A stretch of DNA of 64,000 nt from an uncultured Curtobacterium sp. (GCA_913778205.1 CAJYUW010000006.1:124001-188000); one strand, 5' to 3'; positions 51,464 to 60,884 are shown, numbered from the stretch's first letter. Notes: generated by a model not told the origin, from the letters alone. Numbers and translations: made by a program.

Positions 51464-51913
51464 GTGTCTGTGAACCCCGAGCTCGTCGGCAGGACGTTCC
51501 CGCCGGCCCAGCCCTACCTGGTCGGTCGTGAGAAGGTGCGCGAGTTCTCCCGCGCCGTGTTCGCCACGAACCCGATCCACCACGAGCCCGAGGCCGCGCG
51601 CGCGGCCGGCTACGCGGACGTCGTCGCTCCGGCCACGTTCGCCGTCGTCGTGCAGGAGGCCACGCTCGCCCAGCTCCTCGCCGAGCCGGACGCCGGCATC
51701 GACTTCTCGCGCGTGGTGCACGGCGAGCAGGCGTTCACGTACGACCGCCCGATCGTCGCGGGCGACGAGCTGACCGCGACCCTGACGGTGACCAGCGTGA
51801 AGACCCTCGGCGGCAACGCCATGGTCACCGCCGAGAGCACGATGAACGACGCCGCGGGGGAGCACGTCGTCACGGCGACCTCCACCCTCGTGGTCCGAGG
51901 AGACGACGCATGA
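51464..51913 (+). CDS. hadA: FAS1-like dehydratase, HadA type
   Basis: The 149-residue N-terminal MaoC-like hotdog protein shows VGRTFPPAQPYLVGREKVREF and NPIHHEPEAARAAGYADVVAP. In mycobacteria the HadA subunit pairs with HadB to dehydrate beta-hydroxyacyl-ACP; a mycolic role is not expected here, so general fatty-acid dehydration is inferred. GTG 51464 lies 7 nt after TAGACT (51451-51456). It overlaps hadB as ATGA. Confidence 0.9.
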   Translation: MSVNPELVGRTFPPAQPYLVGREKVREFSRAVFATNPIHHEPEAARAAGYADVVAPATFAVVVQEATLAQLLAEPDAGIDFSRVVHGEQAFTYDRPIVAGDELTATLTVTSVKTLGGNAMVTAESTMNDAAGEHVVTATSTLVVRGDDA

Positions 51914-52335
51914 CCACCGCACCCGTGACCGCGCTCGAGGTCGGCACCGTCGTGGCCGAGCGAGAGGTCCACCTCACCCGTGACTCGCTCGTCCGGTACG
52001 CCGGCGCCAGCGGTGACTTCAACCCGATCCACTACCGGGACGACGTCGCCACGTCGGTCGGGCTCCCCGGCGTCCTCGCGCACGGCATGCTCACGATGGG
52101 CCTCGCCGTGCAGCCCGTGTCCGAGTGGCTCGGTGACCGCGGCTGGGTGACGCGCTACGGCGTGCGGTTCACCCGCCCCGTGGTCGTCGACCCGCAGGAG
52201 GGCGCGACCGTCGGCGTCGTCGCGAAGGTCGGCACCGTCGACGACGACGGCCGTCCGCAGCGCATCGACCTCACCGTGACCGCCGCCGGGCAGACTGTGC
52301 TCGGCAAGGCGCAGGTCACGGTGGCGTTCCGCTGA
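51910..52335 (+). CDS. hadB: MaoC-family dehydratase, HadB type
   Basis: The 141-residue hotdog enzyme has the hydratase 2 catalytic motif YAGASGDFNPIHYRDD (Asp and His) and GLPGVLAHGMLTMG. It is the catalytic partner of HadA. It is coupled by ATGA to hadA and followed 2 nt later by murB, so the three genes form one operon. Confidence 0.93.
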   Translation: MTTAPVTALEVGTVVAEREVHLTRDSLVRYAGASGDFNPIHYRDDVATSVGLPGVLAHGMLTMGLAVQPVSEWLGDRGWVTRYGVRFTRPVVVDPQEGATVGVVAKVGTVDDDGRPQRIDLTVTAAGQTVLGKAQVTVAFR

Positions 52336-52337
52336 CC

Positions 52338-53372
52338 GTGACGGACACCGTCCTCGCCGACCTCACGACGCTCCGCGTCGGCGGTCCTGCGAGCACGCTG
52401 CTGACGGCGTCGACCACCGACGAGCTGGTGGAGCACGCGCGCACCGCGTGGGCCGACGACGACTGGCTGGTCGTGGGCGGCGGGAGCAACCTGCTCGTCG
52501 CCGACGCCGGCTTCGACGGCACGGTCGTGCTCGTCCGCACGCGTGGTGTCGAGGCGGTGCCGTCGTCGGACGGCGTCACCGTCCGCGTCGCGGCCGGTGA
52601 GCCGTGGGACGACTTCGTCGCGCAGACGGTCGCGCACGGCTGGACCGGCCTGGAGGCACTCAGCGGCATCCCGGGCACGGTCGGTGCCGCCCCCGTGCAG
52701 AACATCGGCGCCTACGGGGTCGAGCTCGCCGACGTGCTCACCCGGATCGAGTTCCTCGACGCGTCGACGGGGGAGCGCGCGTGGGTGCCGGCGTCCGAGC
52801 TGGCGCTCGGCTACCGCTCGTCGACCCTGAAGCACGGGCGGCGGGGGGTGGTCCTTACGGTCGAGTTCCTGCTGGGCACCGCGTCCGACGACGGCGTCCC
52901 GGTCCGCTACGCTCAGCTCGCGGGGTCCCTCGGGGTGAAGCTCGGTGCCCGGGTCGCTCCGGCGACCGTGCGCGACGAGGTGCTCCGCCTCCGTGCATCG
53001 AAGGGCATGGTGCTCGACGACGGCGACCACGACACGTGGAGCGCAGGGTCGTTCTTCACGAACCCGATCATCTCGCCCGCCTTCGCCGAGACGCTCCCGG
53101 CCGACGCTCCGCGCTGGCCCGCCGGCGACGACGTCAAGCTCAGCGCCGCGTGGCTCATCGAGCACGCGGGTGTCCACCGCGGGTACGCGGTGGCGGGGTC
53201 GAGCGCGTCGATCTCGACGAAGCACACCTTGGCGCTGACGAACCGCGGCGGCGCGACGGCGGCGCAGGTCGCCGAACTCGCCCGGTACGTCCAGGTGACC
53301 GTGCTCAACCGGTTCGGTGTCGCACTGGTGCCCGAGCCCGTCGTGGTGGGCGACCTGCTCGCAACCCACTGA
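52338..53372 (+). CDS. murB: UDP-N-acetylenolpyruvoylglucosamine reductase
   Basis: The 344-residue flavoenzyme makes UDP-MurNAc for peptidoglycan. FAD and active-site motifs are present: VVGGGSNLLVADAGFDG, LSGIPGTVGAAPVQNIGAYG, LGYRSSTLK, WSAGSFFTNPI (catalytic Ser) and VPEPVVVGD (catalytic Glu). GTG 52338 starts 2 nt after the hadB stop. Length is normal for type I MurB. Confidence 0.96.
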   Translation: MTDTVLADLTTLRVGGPASTLLTASTTDELVEHARTAWADDDWLVVGGGSNLLVADAGFDGTVVLVRTRGVEAVPSSDGVTVRVAAGEPWDDFVAQTVAHGWTGLEALSGIPGTVGAAPVQNIGAYGVELADVLTRIEFLDASTGERAWVPASELALGYRSSTLKHGRRGVVLTVEFLLGTASDDGVPVRYAQLAGSLGVKLGARVAPATVRDEVLRLRASKGMVLDDGDHDTWSAGSFFTNPIISPAFAETLPADAPRWPAGDDVKLSAAWLIEHAGVHRGYAVAGSSASISTKHTLALTNRGGATAAQVAELARYVQVTVLNRFGVALVPEPVVVGDLLATH

Positions 53373-53405
53373 CCGCCCGCGCGGCCGACCGCCCGCGCGC
53401 CCGAC

Positions 53406-53590
53406 CGTGTGTGCCGACCGATCGACCGGGCTGGCCGACGGACCGGGCCGGCCGACCGATCGGGCTGGCCGACCACGTGTGCTGGCCGACCGATCGGGCT
53501 GGCCGACTGCGTGCGTTGGCCGACCGATCGGGCTGGCCGACTGCGTGCGCTGGCTGACCGCGTGCGCTGGCTGACCGCCTGCGCTAGCCG
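53406..53590. repeat. 17/34-bp tandem repeat array
   Basis: Alternating 17-bp units GCTGGCCGACCGATCGG and GCTGGCCGACTGCGTGC form near-perfect 34-bp doublets, degrading to GCTGGCTGACCGCGTGC units at the right. They fill the gap 53373-53671 after murB. No gene is visible. Confidence 0.9.
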
Positions 53591-53671
53591 ACCGCCCCGG
53601 CCGAACCGTGCCTCCCGGCCGGCGCGCCGACGTGCCCGTCGTCCGGAAGCGACGGCGCGCCCCCGAACGCG

Positions 53672-53701
53672 CATCGCGCCCCGTCGTGACGGGGCGCGAT
53701 G
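53672..53701. terminator. Bidirectional terminator between murB and aminotransferase
   Basis: A perfect 14-bp stem (CATCGCGCCCCGTC arm) with a 2-nt loop lies 21 bp past the aminotransferase stop in that gene's direction. Confidence 0.8.
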
Positions 53702-53722
53702 TGCGGTGCGGGACCCGGGGCG

Positions 53723-54964
53723 TTAGCCGAAGAGCTTCGCCAGCCGGGAGACACCCTCGGCGATGTCGTCGTCACCGAGCGCGTAGGACAGGCGCAGGTA
53801 GCCGGAGGGACCGAACGCCTCACCTGGGACGACCGCGACCTCCGCGTGCTCGAGGATGAGGTCCGCAAGCTCGAGGGTCGTCGTCGGGGTCGAACCCGCC
53901 CACTCGCGGCCGAGCAGCGCGGTGACGTCGGGGTAGACGTAGAAGGCCCCCTTCGGCGTCGGCGTCACGAATCCAGGGATGGCGTTGAGCCCGTCGACGA
54001 TCGCGCGTCGGCGGCGGTCGAAGGCCTCACGCATGGCGGTCACGGGTTCCTGCGGGCCGGTCAGCGCGGCGATCGCGGCGCGCTGGGACACGTTCGAGAC
54101 GTTGCTCGACAGGTGTGACTGCAGGTTCGAGGCGGCCTTGACGGCGTCGACCGGGCCGATGAACCAGCCGACGCGCCAGCCGGTCATCGCGTAGGTCTTG
54201 GCGACGCCGTTGACGAGGATCGTGGTGTCGGCGAGGGCCGGGACCGCGTCGAGGATGCCCGTGAACCGCACGCCGTCGTACACGAGGTCCTGGTAGATCT
54301 CGTCGCTGATCACCCAGATGCCGTGCTCGAGGGCCCACTCGCCGATCGCCTTCGTCTGCTCCGCGCTGTACACGGAGCCGGTCGGGTTGGACGGCGAGCA
54401 GAACAGCAGGGCCTTGGTCTTCGGGGTGCGGGCGGCCTCGAGCTGCTCGACGGTCACGAGGTAGTCCTGGTCGCTCCCGGCGAAGACGTCGACGGGGACG
54501 CCCCCCGCGAGGCGGATGGCCTCCGGGTAGGTGGTCCAGTACGGCGCCGGGAGCAGGACCTCGTCGCCGTCGTCGACGATCGTCTGGAACGCCTGGTAGA
54601 CGGCCTGCTTGCCGCCGTTCGTGACGATCACCTGCGACGGGTCGACCGACACGCCCGACTCGCGTGCCGTCTTGTCGGCGATCGCCTGCTTCAGCTCCGG
54701 CAGGCCCGTCGCGGGCGTGTACCGGTGGTTCCGCGGGTCCTGCGCGGCGGCGACCGCAGCGTCCACGACGTGCTGCGGCGTGGCGAAGTCGGGCTCGCCG
54801 GCGGCGAACGAGATGACCGGCCGACCCGCGGCCTTGAGGGCCTTCGCCTTCGCATCGACCTTGAGCGTGGCGGACTCGGCGATCGCCGCGATGCGCGACG
54901 CGATGCGCTGCTGCCCGGCGACAGGGTTCGTGGTGGACTCGGGGCCTTCGGCTGCGGTGCTCAC
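53723..54964 (-). CDS. Class I pyridoxal-phosphate aminotransferase (aspartate type)
   Basis: The 413-residue fold-type I enzyme starts with [21 protein letters not shown]. It has [36 protein letters not shown] and [16 protein letters not shown], where the Lys binds PLP, plus [10 protein letters not shown] near the end. It matches the AspC subgroup-Ib (aspartate or prephenate aminotransferase); aromatic activity is possible. GTG 54964 lies 7 nt after TAGGCT (54972-54977). It is divergent from tRNA-Trp. Confidence 0.93.
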   Translation of the reverse strand: MSTAAEGPESTTNPVAGQQRIASRIAAIAESATLKVDAKAKALKAAGRPVISFAAGEPDFATPQHVVDAAVAAAQDPRNHRYTPATGLPELKQAIADKTARESGVSVDPSQVIVTNGGKQAVYQAFQTIVDDGDEVLLPAPYWTTYPEAIRLAGGVPVDVFAGSDQDYLVTVEQLEAARTPKTKALLFCSPSNPTGSVYSAEQTKAIGEWALEHGIWVISDEIYQDLVYDGVRFTGILDAVPALADTTILVNGVAKTYAMTGWRVGWFIGPVDAVKAASNLQSHLSSNVSNVSQRAAIAALTGPQEPVTAMREAFDRRRRAIVDGLNAIPGFVTPTPKGAFYVYPDVTALLGREWAGSTPTTTLELADLILEHAEVAVVPGEAFGPSGYLRLSYALGDDDIAEGVSRLAKLFG

Positions 54965-55077
54965 GCTGCCAAGCCTAGCGGCGCGGCACGCCGGAGCATC
55001 CGTCAAGTGGACACCGTGTGACGGACTCCCGTACACTCGACCACCGGAACGCGGAACGGTGACGAACCGTGATCCGA

Positions 55078-55150
55078 AGGGCGGTGGCTCAATTGGTAGA
55101 GCAGCGGTCTCCAAAACCGCAGGTTGCAGGTTCGAGTCCTGTCCGCCCTG
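55078..55150 (+). tRNA. tRNA-Trp (anticodon CCA)
   Basis: The acceptor AGGGCGG/CCGCCCT, D arm GCTCAATTGGTAGAGC and anticodon arm GCGGTCTCCAAAACCGC (CCA) are clear. It lies 20 bp before secE, the order conserved in many actinobacteria. Confidence 0.96.
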
Positions 55151-55170
55151 CAAATCTGGAAGGGTAGAAG

Positions 55171-55449
55171 TTGGCGAGCAAAGACGTGGAAGCGACGGCG
55201 GACGACGTCGTCGCCAAGGCGAAGCAGGACCGTGCATCACGCCGCGGCCCGTTCGCTGCCATCGCCCTGTTCATCCGTCAGGTGCTCGGCGAGCTGCGCA
55301 AGGTCGTCACGCCGACCCGCAAGGAACTCTTCAGCTACACCGGCGTCGTCCTGGTCTTCGTGATCGTGATGATGGTCCTGGTGTCGGTCCTCGACTTCGT
55401 GTTCGGACTCGGCGTCGGCTACGTCTTCGGCAACGGGCCGACCGCCTGA
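55171..55449 (+). CDS. secE: Preprotein translocase subunit SecE
   Basis: The 92-residue single-pass protein has [21 protein letters not shown], the conserved amphipathic helix, then one membrane helix (about 55-82). It clamps SecY in the translocon. The start is TTG 55171 with GGAAGGG upstream. It is followed by nusG in the usual order. Confidence 0.95.
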   Translation: MASKDVEATADDVVAKAKQDRASRRGPFAAIALFIRQVLGELRKVVTPTRKELFSYTGVVLVFVIVMMVLVSVLDFVFGLGVGYVFGNGPTA

Positions 55450-55524
55450 TCCGGTCCGACCGACCGCAGGCCGGGCACAGCGCTCGTAAACCCGATCCGC
55501 ACCACCGAACGGAAAGAATCGACA

Positions 55525-56562
55525 TTGTCTGACAACTCCCGCGACGACATCGACCTCGCGACGGCTGCCGAGCAGTCCTCCGAGGTCGAGGAGAACCAGG
55601 AAGGCGACGTCGAGACCGGCGAGCAGCTCGCTGCCGAGTCCGCCGAAGAGCGTGCGATCTCCGTCGAGGACGCCGACGACGAGTCCCTCGGGCTGAGCGA
55701 CGAGCCGGACGACGGCACCGTCGACGCCGGCCTCGACGAGGCACTGACCGCCCTGCAGGAGTCGCGGGACCCCGAGGCCGACGCGGTCGTCGACGATGCG
55801 CTCGAGATCGACTCCGCGGACGAGGCCGAGGCCGCCGTCGAGGCTGTCGAGGACGAGGAAGAAGTCGAGCTCGAGACCGAGTCCGCCGAGCAGGCGAACG
55901 AGACGCTCGCTGCCGACGAGGCCCTCGACGAGGAGCCCGCCGAGGTCGACCCGTACGAGTCCTTCAAGGCCGAGCTCCGGATGAAGCCGGGCAAGTGGTA
56001 CGTCATCCACTCCTACGCGGGCTTCGAGCGCCGCGTGAAGTCGAACATCGAGAACCGCATGGTCTCGATGTCGATGGAGGACTACATCTACCAGGTCGAG
56101 GTCCCGATGGAGGACGTCGTCGAGATCAAGAACGGGCAGCGCAAGCTGGTCACCCGCGTCCGGATCCCCTCGTACGTGCTCGTCCGCATGGACCTCAACG
56201 AGGACTCGTGGTCGGTCGTCCGCCACACGCCGGGCGTCACCGGGTTCGTGGGGAACGCCCACAACCCGACCCCGCTCCGCTTCGACGAGGCCTTCGGCAT
56301 GCTGAAGTCGCTCGTGCAGGTCGCGGAGTCCGCGCCCGCCAAGGGTGGCGCGAAGTCCGGCGGCGCCGCGCAGGCACAGCCGCAGGCCGAGGTCGACTTC
56401 GAGATCGGCGAGACCATCACGATCAAGGAAGGCTCGTTCGCGGGCCTGCCGGGTTCGATCTCCGAGATCAAGCCGGAGAGCGGCAAGCTCACCGTCCTCG
56501 TCTCGCTGTTCGAGCGCGAGACCCCGGTCGAGCTCAGCTTCGACCAGGTCACCAAGCTGTAG
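55525..56562 (+). CDS. nusG: Transcription elongation/termination factor NusG with acidic N-terminal extension
   Basis: The 345-residue protein has about 150 N-terminal residues rich in Glu and Asp, probably disordered. The NGN domain follows (KWYVIHSYAGFERRVKSNIE, SYVLVRMDLNEDSWSVVRHTPGVTGFVG). A KOW domain closes it (IGETITIKEGSFAGLPGSI). Typical NusG has about 180 residues. NusG binds RNA polymerase and links it to Rho or ribosomes. The start is TTG 55525. Confidence 0.95.
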   Translation: MSDNSRDDIDLATAAEQSSEVEENQEGDVETGEQLAAESAEERAISVEDADDESLGLSDEPDDGTVDAGLDEALTALQESRDPEADAVVDDALEIDSADEAEAAVEAVEDEEEVELETESAEQANETLAADEALDEEPAEVDPYESFKAELRMKPGKWYVIHSYAGFERRVKSNIENRMVSMSMEDYIYQVEVPMEDVVEIKNGQRKLVTRVRIPSYVLVRMDLNEDSWSVVRHTPGVTGFVGNAHNPTPLRFDEAFGMLKSLVQVAESAPAKGGAKSGGAAQAQPQAEVDFEIGETITIKEGSFAGLPGSISEIKPESGKLTVLVSLFERETPVELSFDQVTKL

Positions 56563-56579
56563 TAAGCTACCGAGGTTTG

Positions 56580-56604
56580 GCCCCGCACGCTGAGCGTGTG
56601 GGGC
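56580..56604 (+). terminator. Hairpin between nusG and rplK
   Basis: An 11-bp stem GCCCCGCACGC/GCGTGTGGGGC (one G-T pair) with TGA loop lies 17 nt after nusG. A second GCACGGGATCCCGTGC palindrome is at 56642-56657. They may tune read-through into rplKA. Confidence 0.65.
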
Positions 56605-56683
56605 TTCACCGCGGTCCGGACCGGCCGGACCAGCGGGAGAGTGCACGGGATCCCGTGCGTTCGTTTCCAGGAGGAAGAAACAC

Positions 56684-57115
56684 ATGGCACCGAAGAAGAA
56701 GGTCACGGGCCTGATCAAGCTGCAGATCAACGCGGGCGCCGCCAACCCGGCCCCGCCGATCGGTCCTGCGCTCGGTCAGCACGGCGTGAACATCATGGAG
56801 TTCTGCAAGGCGTACAACGCCGCGACCGAGTCGCAGCGCGGCAACGTCGTCCCGGTCGAGATCACCGTCTACGAGGACCGTTCGTTCACGTTCATCCTCA
56901 AGACGCCGCCGGCCGCGGAGCTCATCAAGAAGGCTGCGGGTGTGCAGAAGGGGTCCTCGACCCCGCACACGGTCAAGGTCGCCAAGATCTCGATGGACCA
57001 GGTCCGTCAGATCGCCGAGACCAAGCAGGCCGACCTGAACGCCAACGACATCGAGCAGGCCGCGAAGATCATCGCCGGCACCGCGCGCTCGATGGGCATC
57101 ACGGTCGAGGCCTGA
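56684..57115 (+). CDS. rplK: Ribosomal protein uL11
   Basis: The 143-residue protein of the 50S stalk base begins [29 protein letters not shown], conserved throughout its first 30 residues, and ends with [19 protein letters not shown]. It contacts 23S rRNA and elongation factors. A strong AGGAGGAAG site precedes the ATG. It is followed by rplA in the standard pair. Confidence 0.98.
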   Translation: MAPKKKVTGLIKLQINAGAANPAPPIGPALGQHGVNIMEFCKAYNAATESQRGNVVPVEITVYEDRSFTFILKTPPAAELIKKAAGVQKGSSTPHTVKVAKISMDQVRQIAETKQADLNANDIEQAAKIIAGTARSMGITVEA

Positions 57116-57188
57116 TCCACACCCCCAACACCTTTCCGTGGGAGAGCCTCGCCGGCTCGTCAACCACGTAGCTCCCGAGGAGAACACC

Positions 57189-57878
57189 ATGGCGAAGAAG
57201 TCCAAGGCCTACCAGGCCGCGGCCGCGAAGATCGAGGCCGACAAGTTCTACACCCCGACCGAGGCCGTGGCCCTCGCGAAGGAGACCGGCTCCGCGAAGA
57301 CCGACTCCACCGTCGAGGTCGCGCTCAAGCTCGGCGTCGACCCGCGCAAGGCCGACCAGATGGTCCGTGGCACCGTCATCCTGCCGCACGGCACGGGCAA
57401 GACCGCCCGCGTGATCGTGTTCGCGGTCGGCGCTGCTGCTGAGGCCGCCATCGCCGCCGGTGCCGACGAGGTCGGTGGCGACGAGCTCATCCAGAAGGTC
57501 GCCGACGGCTACACCGCCTTCGACTCGGCCGTCGCGACCCCGGACCTCATGGGCAAGGTCGGTCGTCTGGGCAAGGTGCTCGGCCCGCGTGGCCTCATGC
57601 CGAACCCGAAGACCGGCACCGTGACGCCGAACGTGGCGCAGGCCGTGAACGACATCAAGGGCGGCAAGATCGAGTTCCGCGTCGACAAGCACGCCAACGT
57701 GCACTTCGTCGTCGGCAAGGCCTCGTTCACGCCGGAGCAGCTCGACGAGAACATCTCGGCCGCGCTCGAGGAGATCGTGCGCCTCAAGCCGAGCTCGTCG
57801 AAGGGCCGCTACATCACGAAGGGTTCGGTCGCGACCACCTTCGGACCCGGCATCCCGCTGGACGTCAACAGCATCTGA
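57189..57878 (+). CDS. rplA: Ribosomal protein uL1
   Basis: The 229-residue protein of the L1 stalk contains [21 protein letters not shown] and [11 protein letters not shown], diagnostic of uL1. It binds 23S rRNA and often its own operon leader for feedback; the 73-nt spacer 57116-57188 could fold into such a site, which is inference. CGAGGAGA precedes ATG 57189. Confidence 0.98.
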   Translation: MAKKSKAYQAAAAKIEADKFYTPTEAVALAKETGSAKTDSTVEVALKLGVDPRKADQMVRGTVILPHGTGKTARVIVFAVGAAAEAAIAAGADEVGGDELIQKVADGYTAFDSAVATPDLMGKVGRLGKVLGPRGLMPNPKTGTVTPNVAQAVNDIKGGKIEFRVDKHANVHFVVGKASFTPEQLDENISAALEEIVRLKPSSSKGRYITKGSVATTFGPGIPLDVNSI

Positions 57879-57893
57879 TCTGCTGATCAGTCC

Positions 57894-57929
57894 GAGGAGA
57901 CCCGCACCGGTTCCGGTGCGGGTCTCCTC
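57894..57929 (+). terminator. Terminator of rplKA
   Basis: A perfect 17-bp stem (GAGGAGACCCGCACCGG arm) with a TT loop lies 16 nt after rplA and is followed by GTCGTT. Confidence 0.9.
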
Positions 57930-57963
57930 GTCGTTCGGGGCGATGTCCCGATAGCGTGGCGGC

Positions 57964-58572
57964 GTGCGCACCCTCGTCAACGCCCTCCGGCTCATCGCGG
58001 TCATCGCCACCGTGTCCGCGATCCTCGCGCAGTGGCTCGTGAGCTCGCGGTCCCCGGTGTACAACCCGTTCAACTTCTTCGGGTACTTCACGATCCAGTC
58101 GAACATCTTCATCGCGTTCGCGCTGGCCCTGACGCTCGTCGTGGCGTTCCGCTCGAAGCGTGAGCCGCTCCGGTTGTCGGTGTTCCGCGGCGCCGCAACG
58201 GTGTACATCGCCACGACCGGGGTGGTGTACAACACGCTGCTCACGGGGGCGGCCGTCGAGAACACCGTGCCGTGGTCGAACGACGTCCTCCACAAGTGGA
58301 TCCCGCTCTACGCGGTGGTCGACTGGCTGCTCTTCTCCGACCGCGGCCGGTTGTGGCTCCGTCACGTGTGGTGGTTCCTGATCTACCCGGCCGTCTGGCT
58401 CGTGGTCGTCCTGGTCCGGGGTGCGACCGACGGCTGGGTCCCCTACCCGTTCCTGAACCCGTCGCTCGGGTACGGCGTCGTCGCCCTGTACTGCCTCGGG
58501 GTCGCGGTGTTCATCGCGCTGATGGGGATGCTCGTGGTCGGGATGAGCCGGCTCCGGCTCGTGAAGGTCTAG
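57964..58572 (+). CDS. Pr6Pr-family six-helix membrane protein
   Basis: The 202-residue protein has six helices with the motifs NPFNFFGYFTIQSNIF, GVVYNTLLTG, NDVLHKWIPLYAVVDWLLF and YPFLNPSLGYGVV. These match the Pr6Pr group, a widespread actinobacterial membrane family of unknown function. GTG 57964 lies 6 nt after TAGCGT (57952-57957), so it is leaderless. After it, 58573-58694 holds duplicated GCCGACCGGCCCC fragments and no gene. Confidence 0.88.
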   Translation: MRTLVNALRLIAVIATVSAILAQWLVSSRSPVYNPFNFFGYFTIQSNIFIAFALALTLVVAFRSKREPLRLSVFRGAATVYIATTGVVYNTLLTGAAVENTVPWSNDVLHKWIPLYAVVDWLLFSDRGRLWLRHVWWFLIYPAVWLVVVLVRGATDGWVPYPFLNPSLGYGVVALYCLGVAVFIALMGMLVVGMSRLRLVKV

Positions 58573-58694
58573 GAGCTCGGCGCGGTCGCCCGGTGCCGAC
58601 CGGCCCCGGTCGCGCGAGCGCCGACCGGCCCCCGTCGCGGGACCGCCAAGCGGTCGCGGTCGCGGACCGCCGGTGCAGCCGTGCCCCGTGCCGG

Positions 58695-59465
58695 TCAGAC
58701 CCGGTCGCGGCGGAGCGTGTCGAGCACCCGGTCGGCGAGGTCGACGAGGACCCGGATCTGGTCGTCGTCACGGTCCACCCAGCGGCACTCCGGCTCGTCG
58801 TGCGCGGGGACGAAGTCGTCGTGGCGCTCCCACACGAACAGCGTGCGGTCCGCGCCGAGGACGTACTGCTGCCACCAGATCTGCCGGAGGTAGTGACGCG
58901 GGATGCTCCGCCAGCCCTTGGCGGTCGTCTTGATCTCGGCGAGCACGAGCCGGCCGTCGCCGTCGTGTCCGACGCCGTCCGGCGTCGCGAGGTGCGCCCG
59001 GTTGGCGGCCGCGTGGAAGAGGTGCGCGGACGGTTCGATGCCGTGCGTCGCCGCGACCCACGCCGCGATGACCGGCTCCCGCTCCTTGCCGTGCTCGGTG
59101 TAGACGTTGCCGCTGAACCGGGAGCCGTAGCGCTTGTCGGCGACCACGGCCTGGACGGCCCGCAGTGATGCGAGCCGCGCGACGTCGGTCGCGGTGATGC
59201 CCATCGCACGCGCGCGGAGCCAGGCGACGCGGTCGGAGGAGTGCGCGACGATCCGCTCGGTGTGCCCGCGGAGCACGGTGAACGTGTCGGGGCGGGCGGA
59301 TGCCGCCCGGGACGGCGGGACCGGACCGCTGCCGGACCGGGCCGGCGGGATCGCAGCGTTGCCGGGGCGGGACGAACGTACTCCCGACACCGGCGTGGCG
59401 GAGGCGGGCTGCGCCTCCAGGCCGGGGTCCAGGTCGCCCCACAGGGTGGGCTGCACGATCGTCAC
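58695..59465 (-). CDS. YqaJ-type exonuclease-like protein
   Basis: The 256-residue protein has a disordered N-terminal half (1-85), then a lambda-exonuclease/YqaJ fold of the PD-(D/E)xK superfamily. GITATDVARLASL, VYTEHGKEREPVIAAWV, HLATPDGVG and VLAEIKTTAK provide the Asp and ExK metal site. Phage versions resect DNA for recombination. Here there are no phage neighbours and no Bet/RecT partner, so it is probably a chromosomal housekeeping or defence nuclease. Start at 59465. Confidence 0.85.
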   Translation of the reverse strand: MTIVQPTLWGDLDPGLEAQPASATPVSGVRSSRPGNAAIPPARSGSGPVPPSRAASARPDTFTVLRGHTERIVAHSSDRVAWLRARAMGITATDVARLASLRAVQAVVADKRYGSRFSGNVYTEHGKEREPVIAAWVAATHGIEPSAHLFHAAANRAHLATPDGVGHDGDGRLVLAEIKTTAKGWRSIPRHYLRQIWWQQYVLGADRTLFVWERHDDFVPAHDEPECRWVDRDDDQIRVLVDLADRVLDTLRRDRV

Positions 59466-59513
59466 CCGTCGATTGTCACCCCGTGCACCGACGGGACGGA
59501 AACCGACGCGCGG

Positions 59514-60740
59514 TCAGGACACCAGCGGCCGGGACGCCAGCGCCCGGCCCTCGGCGAACGCGACGAGTTCGTCCACACCGGCGGGGGAGAGCGCGTAGTC
59601 GATCGCGAGTGCCGCAGCCCCGTGCAACGCCGCGTGCGACCCCGCGCGGGACTGCGCGATCACGAGGTGCTCGGTCGCGAGCGGCATCGACCGGGCGTAC
59701 ACGACCTCGCGCACGCCGGCGAGGAGGTGCTCGCCGGCACGGGTCACGGAGCCGCCGAGCACGATCACGGACGGGTTCATGAGCGACACGCAGGTGGCGA
59801 GCACCTCGCCGATGTCCCGGCCGGCCTGACGGACTGCGGCGATGGCGTCCAGGTCCGCCCGGGAGACCAGCTCGACGACGTCCCCGCTCGTCGCGACGTC
59901 GTGCCCCTTGGCGCGGAGGGCGCGTGCGATGGCGGGGCCGGACGCGACGGCCTCGAGGCAGCCGGTGTTCCCGCAGTGGCAGGGGACGTCCCCGGCGCGG
60001 CCGACGCGGACGTGCCCGATGTCGCCGGCCGTGCCCTGCGCCCCGCGCTGCAGGACACCGTCGGACACGATGCCGGAGCCGATGCCGGTGGCGACCTTCA
60101 CGAAGAGGAGGTGGTCGACGTCGTTCCAGCCGCGCTGCCGTTCGCCGAGCGCCGCGATGTTGACGTCGTTGTCGAGCAGCACGTGCGCGCTGACGTGCTG
60201 GCGGAGCCACGCGGGCACGTCGAAGCCGTCCCAGCCGGGCATGATGGGCGGGTTGGCCGGGCGTCCGGTGGAGAACTCCACGGGACCGGGGACGCCGATG
60301 CCGATCGCGATGACGTCGTCGCGGGCCCGGTCGACCTCGGCGAGGAGCTCGTCGACGACCGACACGAGCCACGAGAGCGTGGGGACGGGGCCGGCGGCGA
60401 TGTCGATCCGGGCCTCCCGGGTGGCGAGGGGCGTGCCGGTGAGGTCGGTCACGGCGACGCGTCCGTGCGAGGCGCCGAGGTCGGCCGCGATCACGAGCCG
60501 GGCCCGGGGGACGAGTGCGACCTGCGCGGGCGGGCGGCCTCCGGTCGAGGCCGCGGTCTGCACCGGTCCGACGAGCCCGACGTCCAGCAGGGCATCGAGG
60601 CGCACGGCGATCGTCGAGCGTGCCAACCCGGTCAGGGCGGCGAGCTCGGCCCGGGTCCGTGGCACACCGTCACGGAGGATCTGGAAGAGCTCGCTCGTCC
60701 CGACCGGCGGCGACGCTGCCGTCCGAGTCAAGTCGACCAT
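59514..60740 (-). CDS. ROK-family transcriptional regulator
   Basis: The 408-residue protein has a winged helix (about 15-75; TRAELAALTGLARSTIAVRLDAL) and a ROK sugar-kinase-like domain with IAADLGASHGRVAVTDL. VLLDNDVNIAALGE and the zinc motif CHCGNTGCLEAVASG follow. It is likely a repressor released by a sugar or sugar phosphate. ATG 60740 lies 6 nt after a possible -10 TCTACT. It is divergent from the sugar locus it presumably controls. Confidence 0.92.
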   Translation of the reverse strand: MVDLTRTAASPPVGTSELFQILRDGVPRTRAELAALTGLARSTIAVRLDALLDVGLVGPVQTAASTGGRPPAQVALVPRARLVIAADLGASHGRVAVTDLTGTPLATREARIDIAAGPVPTLSWLVSVVDELLAEVDRARDDVIAIGIGVPGPVEFSTGRPANPPIMPGWDGFDVPAWLRQHVSAHVLLDNDVNIAALGERQRGWNDVDHLLFVKVATGIGSGIVSDGVLQRGAQGTAGDIGHVRVGRAGDVPCHCGNTGCLEAVASGPAIARALRAKGHDVATSGDVVELVSRADLDAIAAVRQAGRDIGEVLATCVSLMNPSVIVLGGSVTRAGEHLLAGVREVVYARSMPLATEHLVIAQSRAGSHAALHGAAALAIDYALSPAGVDELVAFAEGRALASRPLVS

Positions 60741-60754
60741 GCCGTGAGTAGAGC

Positions 60755-60836
60755 ACACATCGAACAGGACGCGCAACGAAGTACGTCGATGTGTTCGCAC
60801 CTTTTGCTTGACCGCCGTCAGAAGTGGTCATAGTGT
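60755..60836 (+). promoter_or_regulatory. ROK operator candidate and promoter of the sugar operon
   Basis: The inverted repeat ACACATCGA (60755-60763) / TCGATGTGT (60786-60794) has centres 31 bp apart, about three helical turns. It lies just upstream of TTGACC (60808-60813), a 17-bp spacer and TAGTGT (60831-60836), a near-consensus promoter with a leader of about 40 nt. Confidence 0.7.
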
Positions 60837-60884
60837 GACGCTCGGTCAGCGACGACCACGCCGTCTCGACGAGGAGAACCCCTG

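Noticed and set aside
58695-59465. Prophage remnant based on the YqaJ-type nuclease
   Set aside because: No integrase, Bet/RecT, capsid or terminase gene and no att-like repeats nearby; base composition matches its neighbours.
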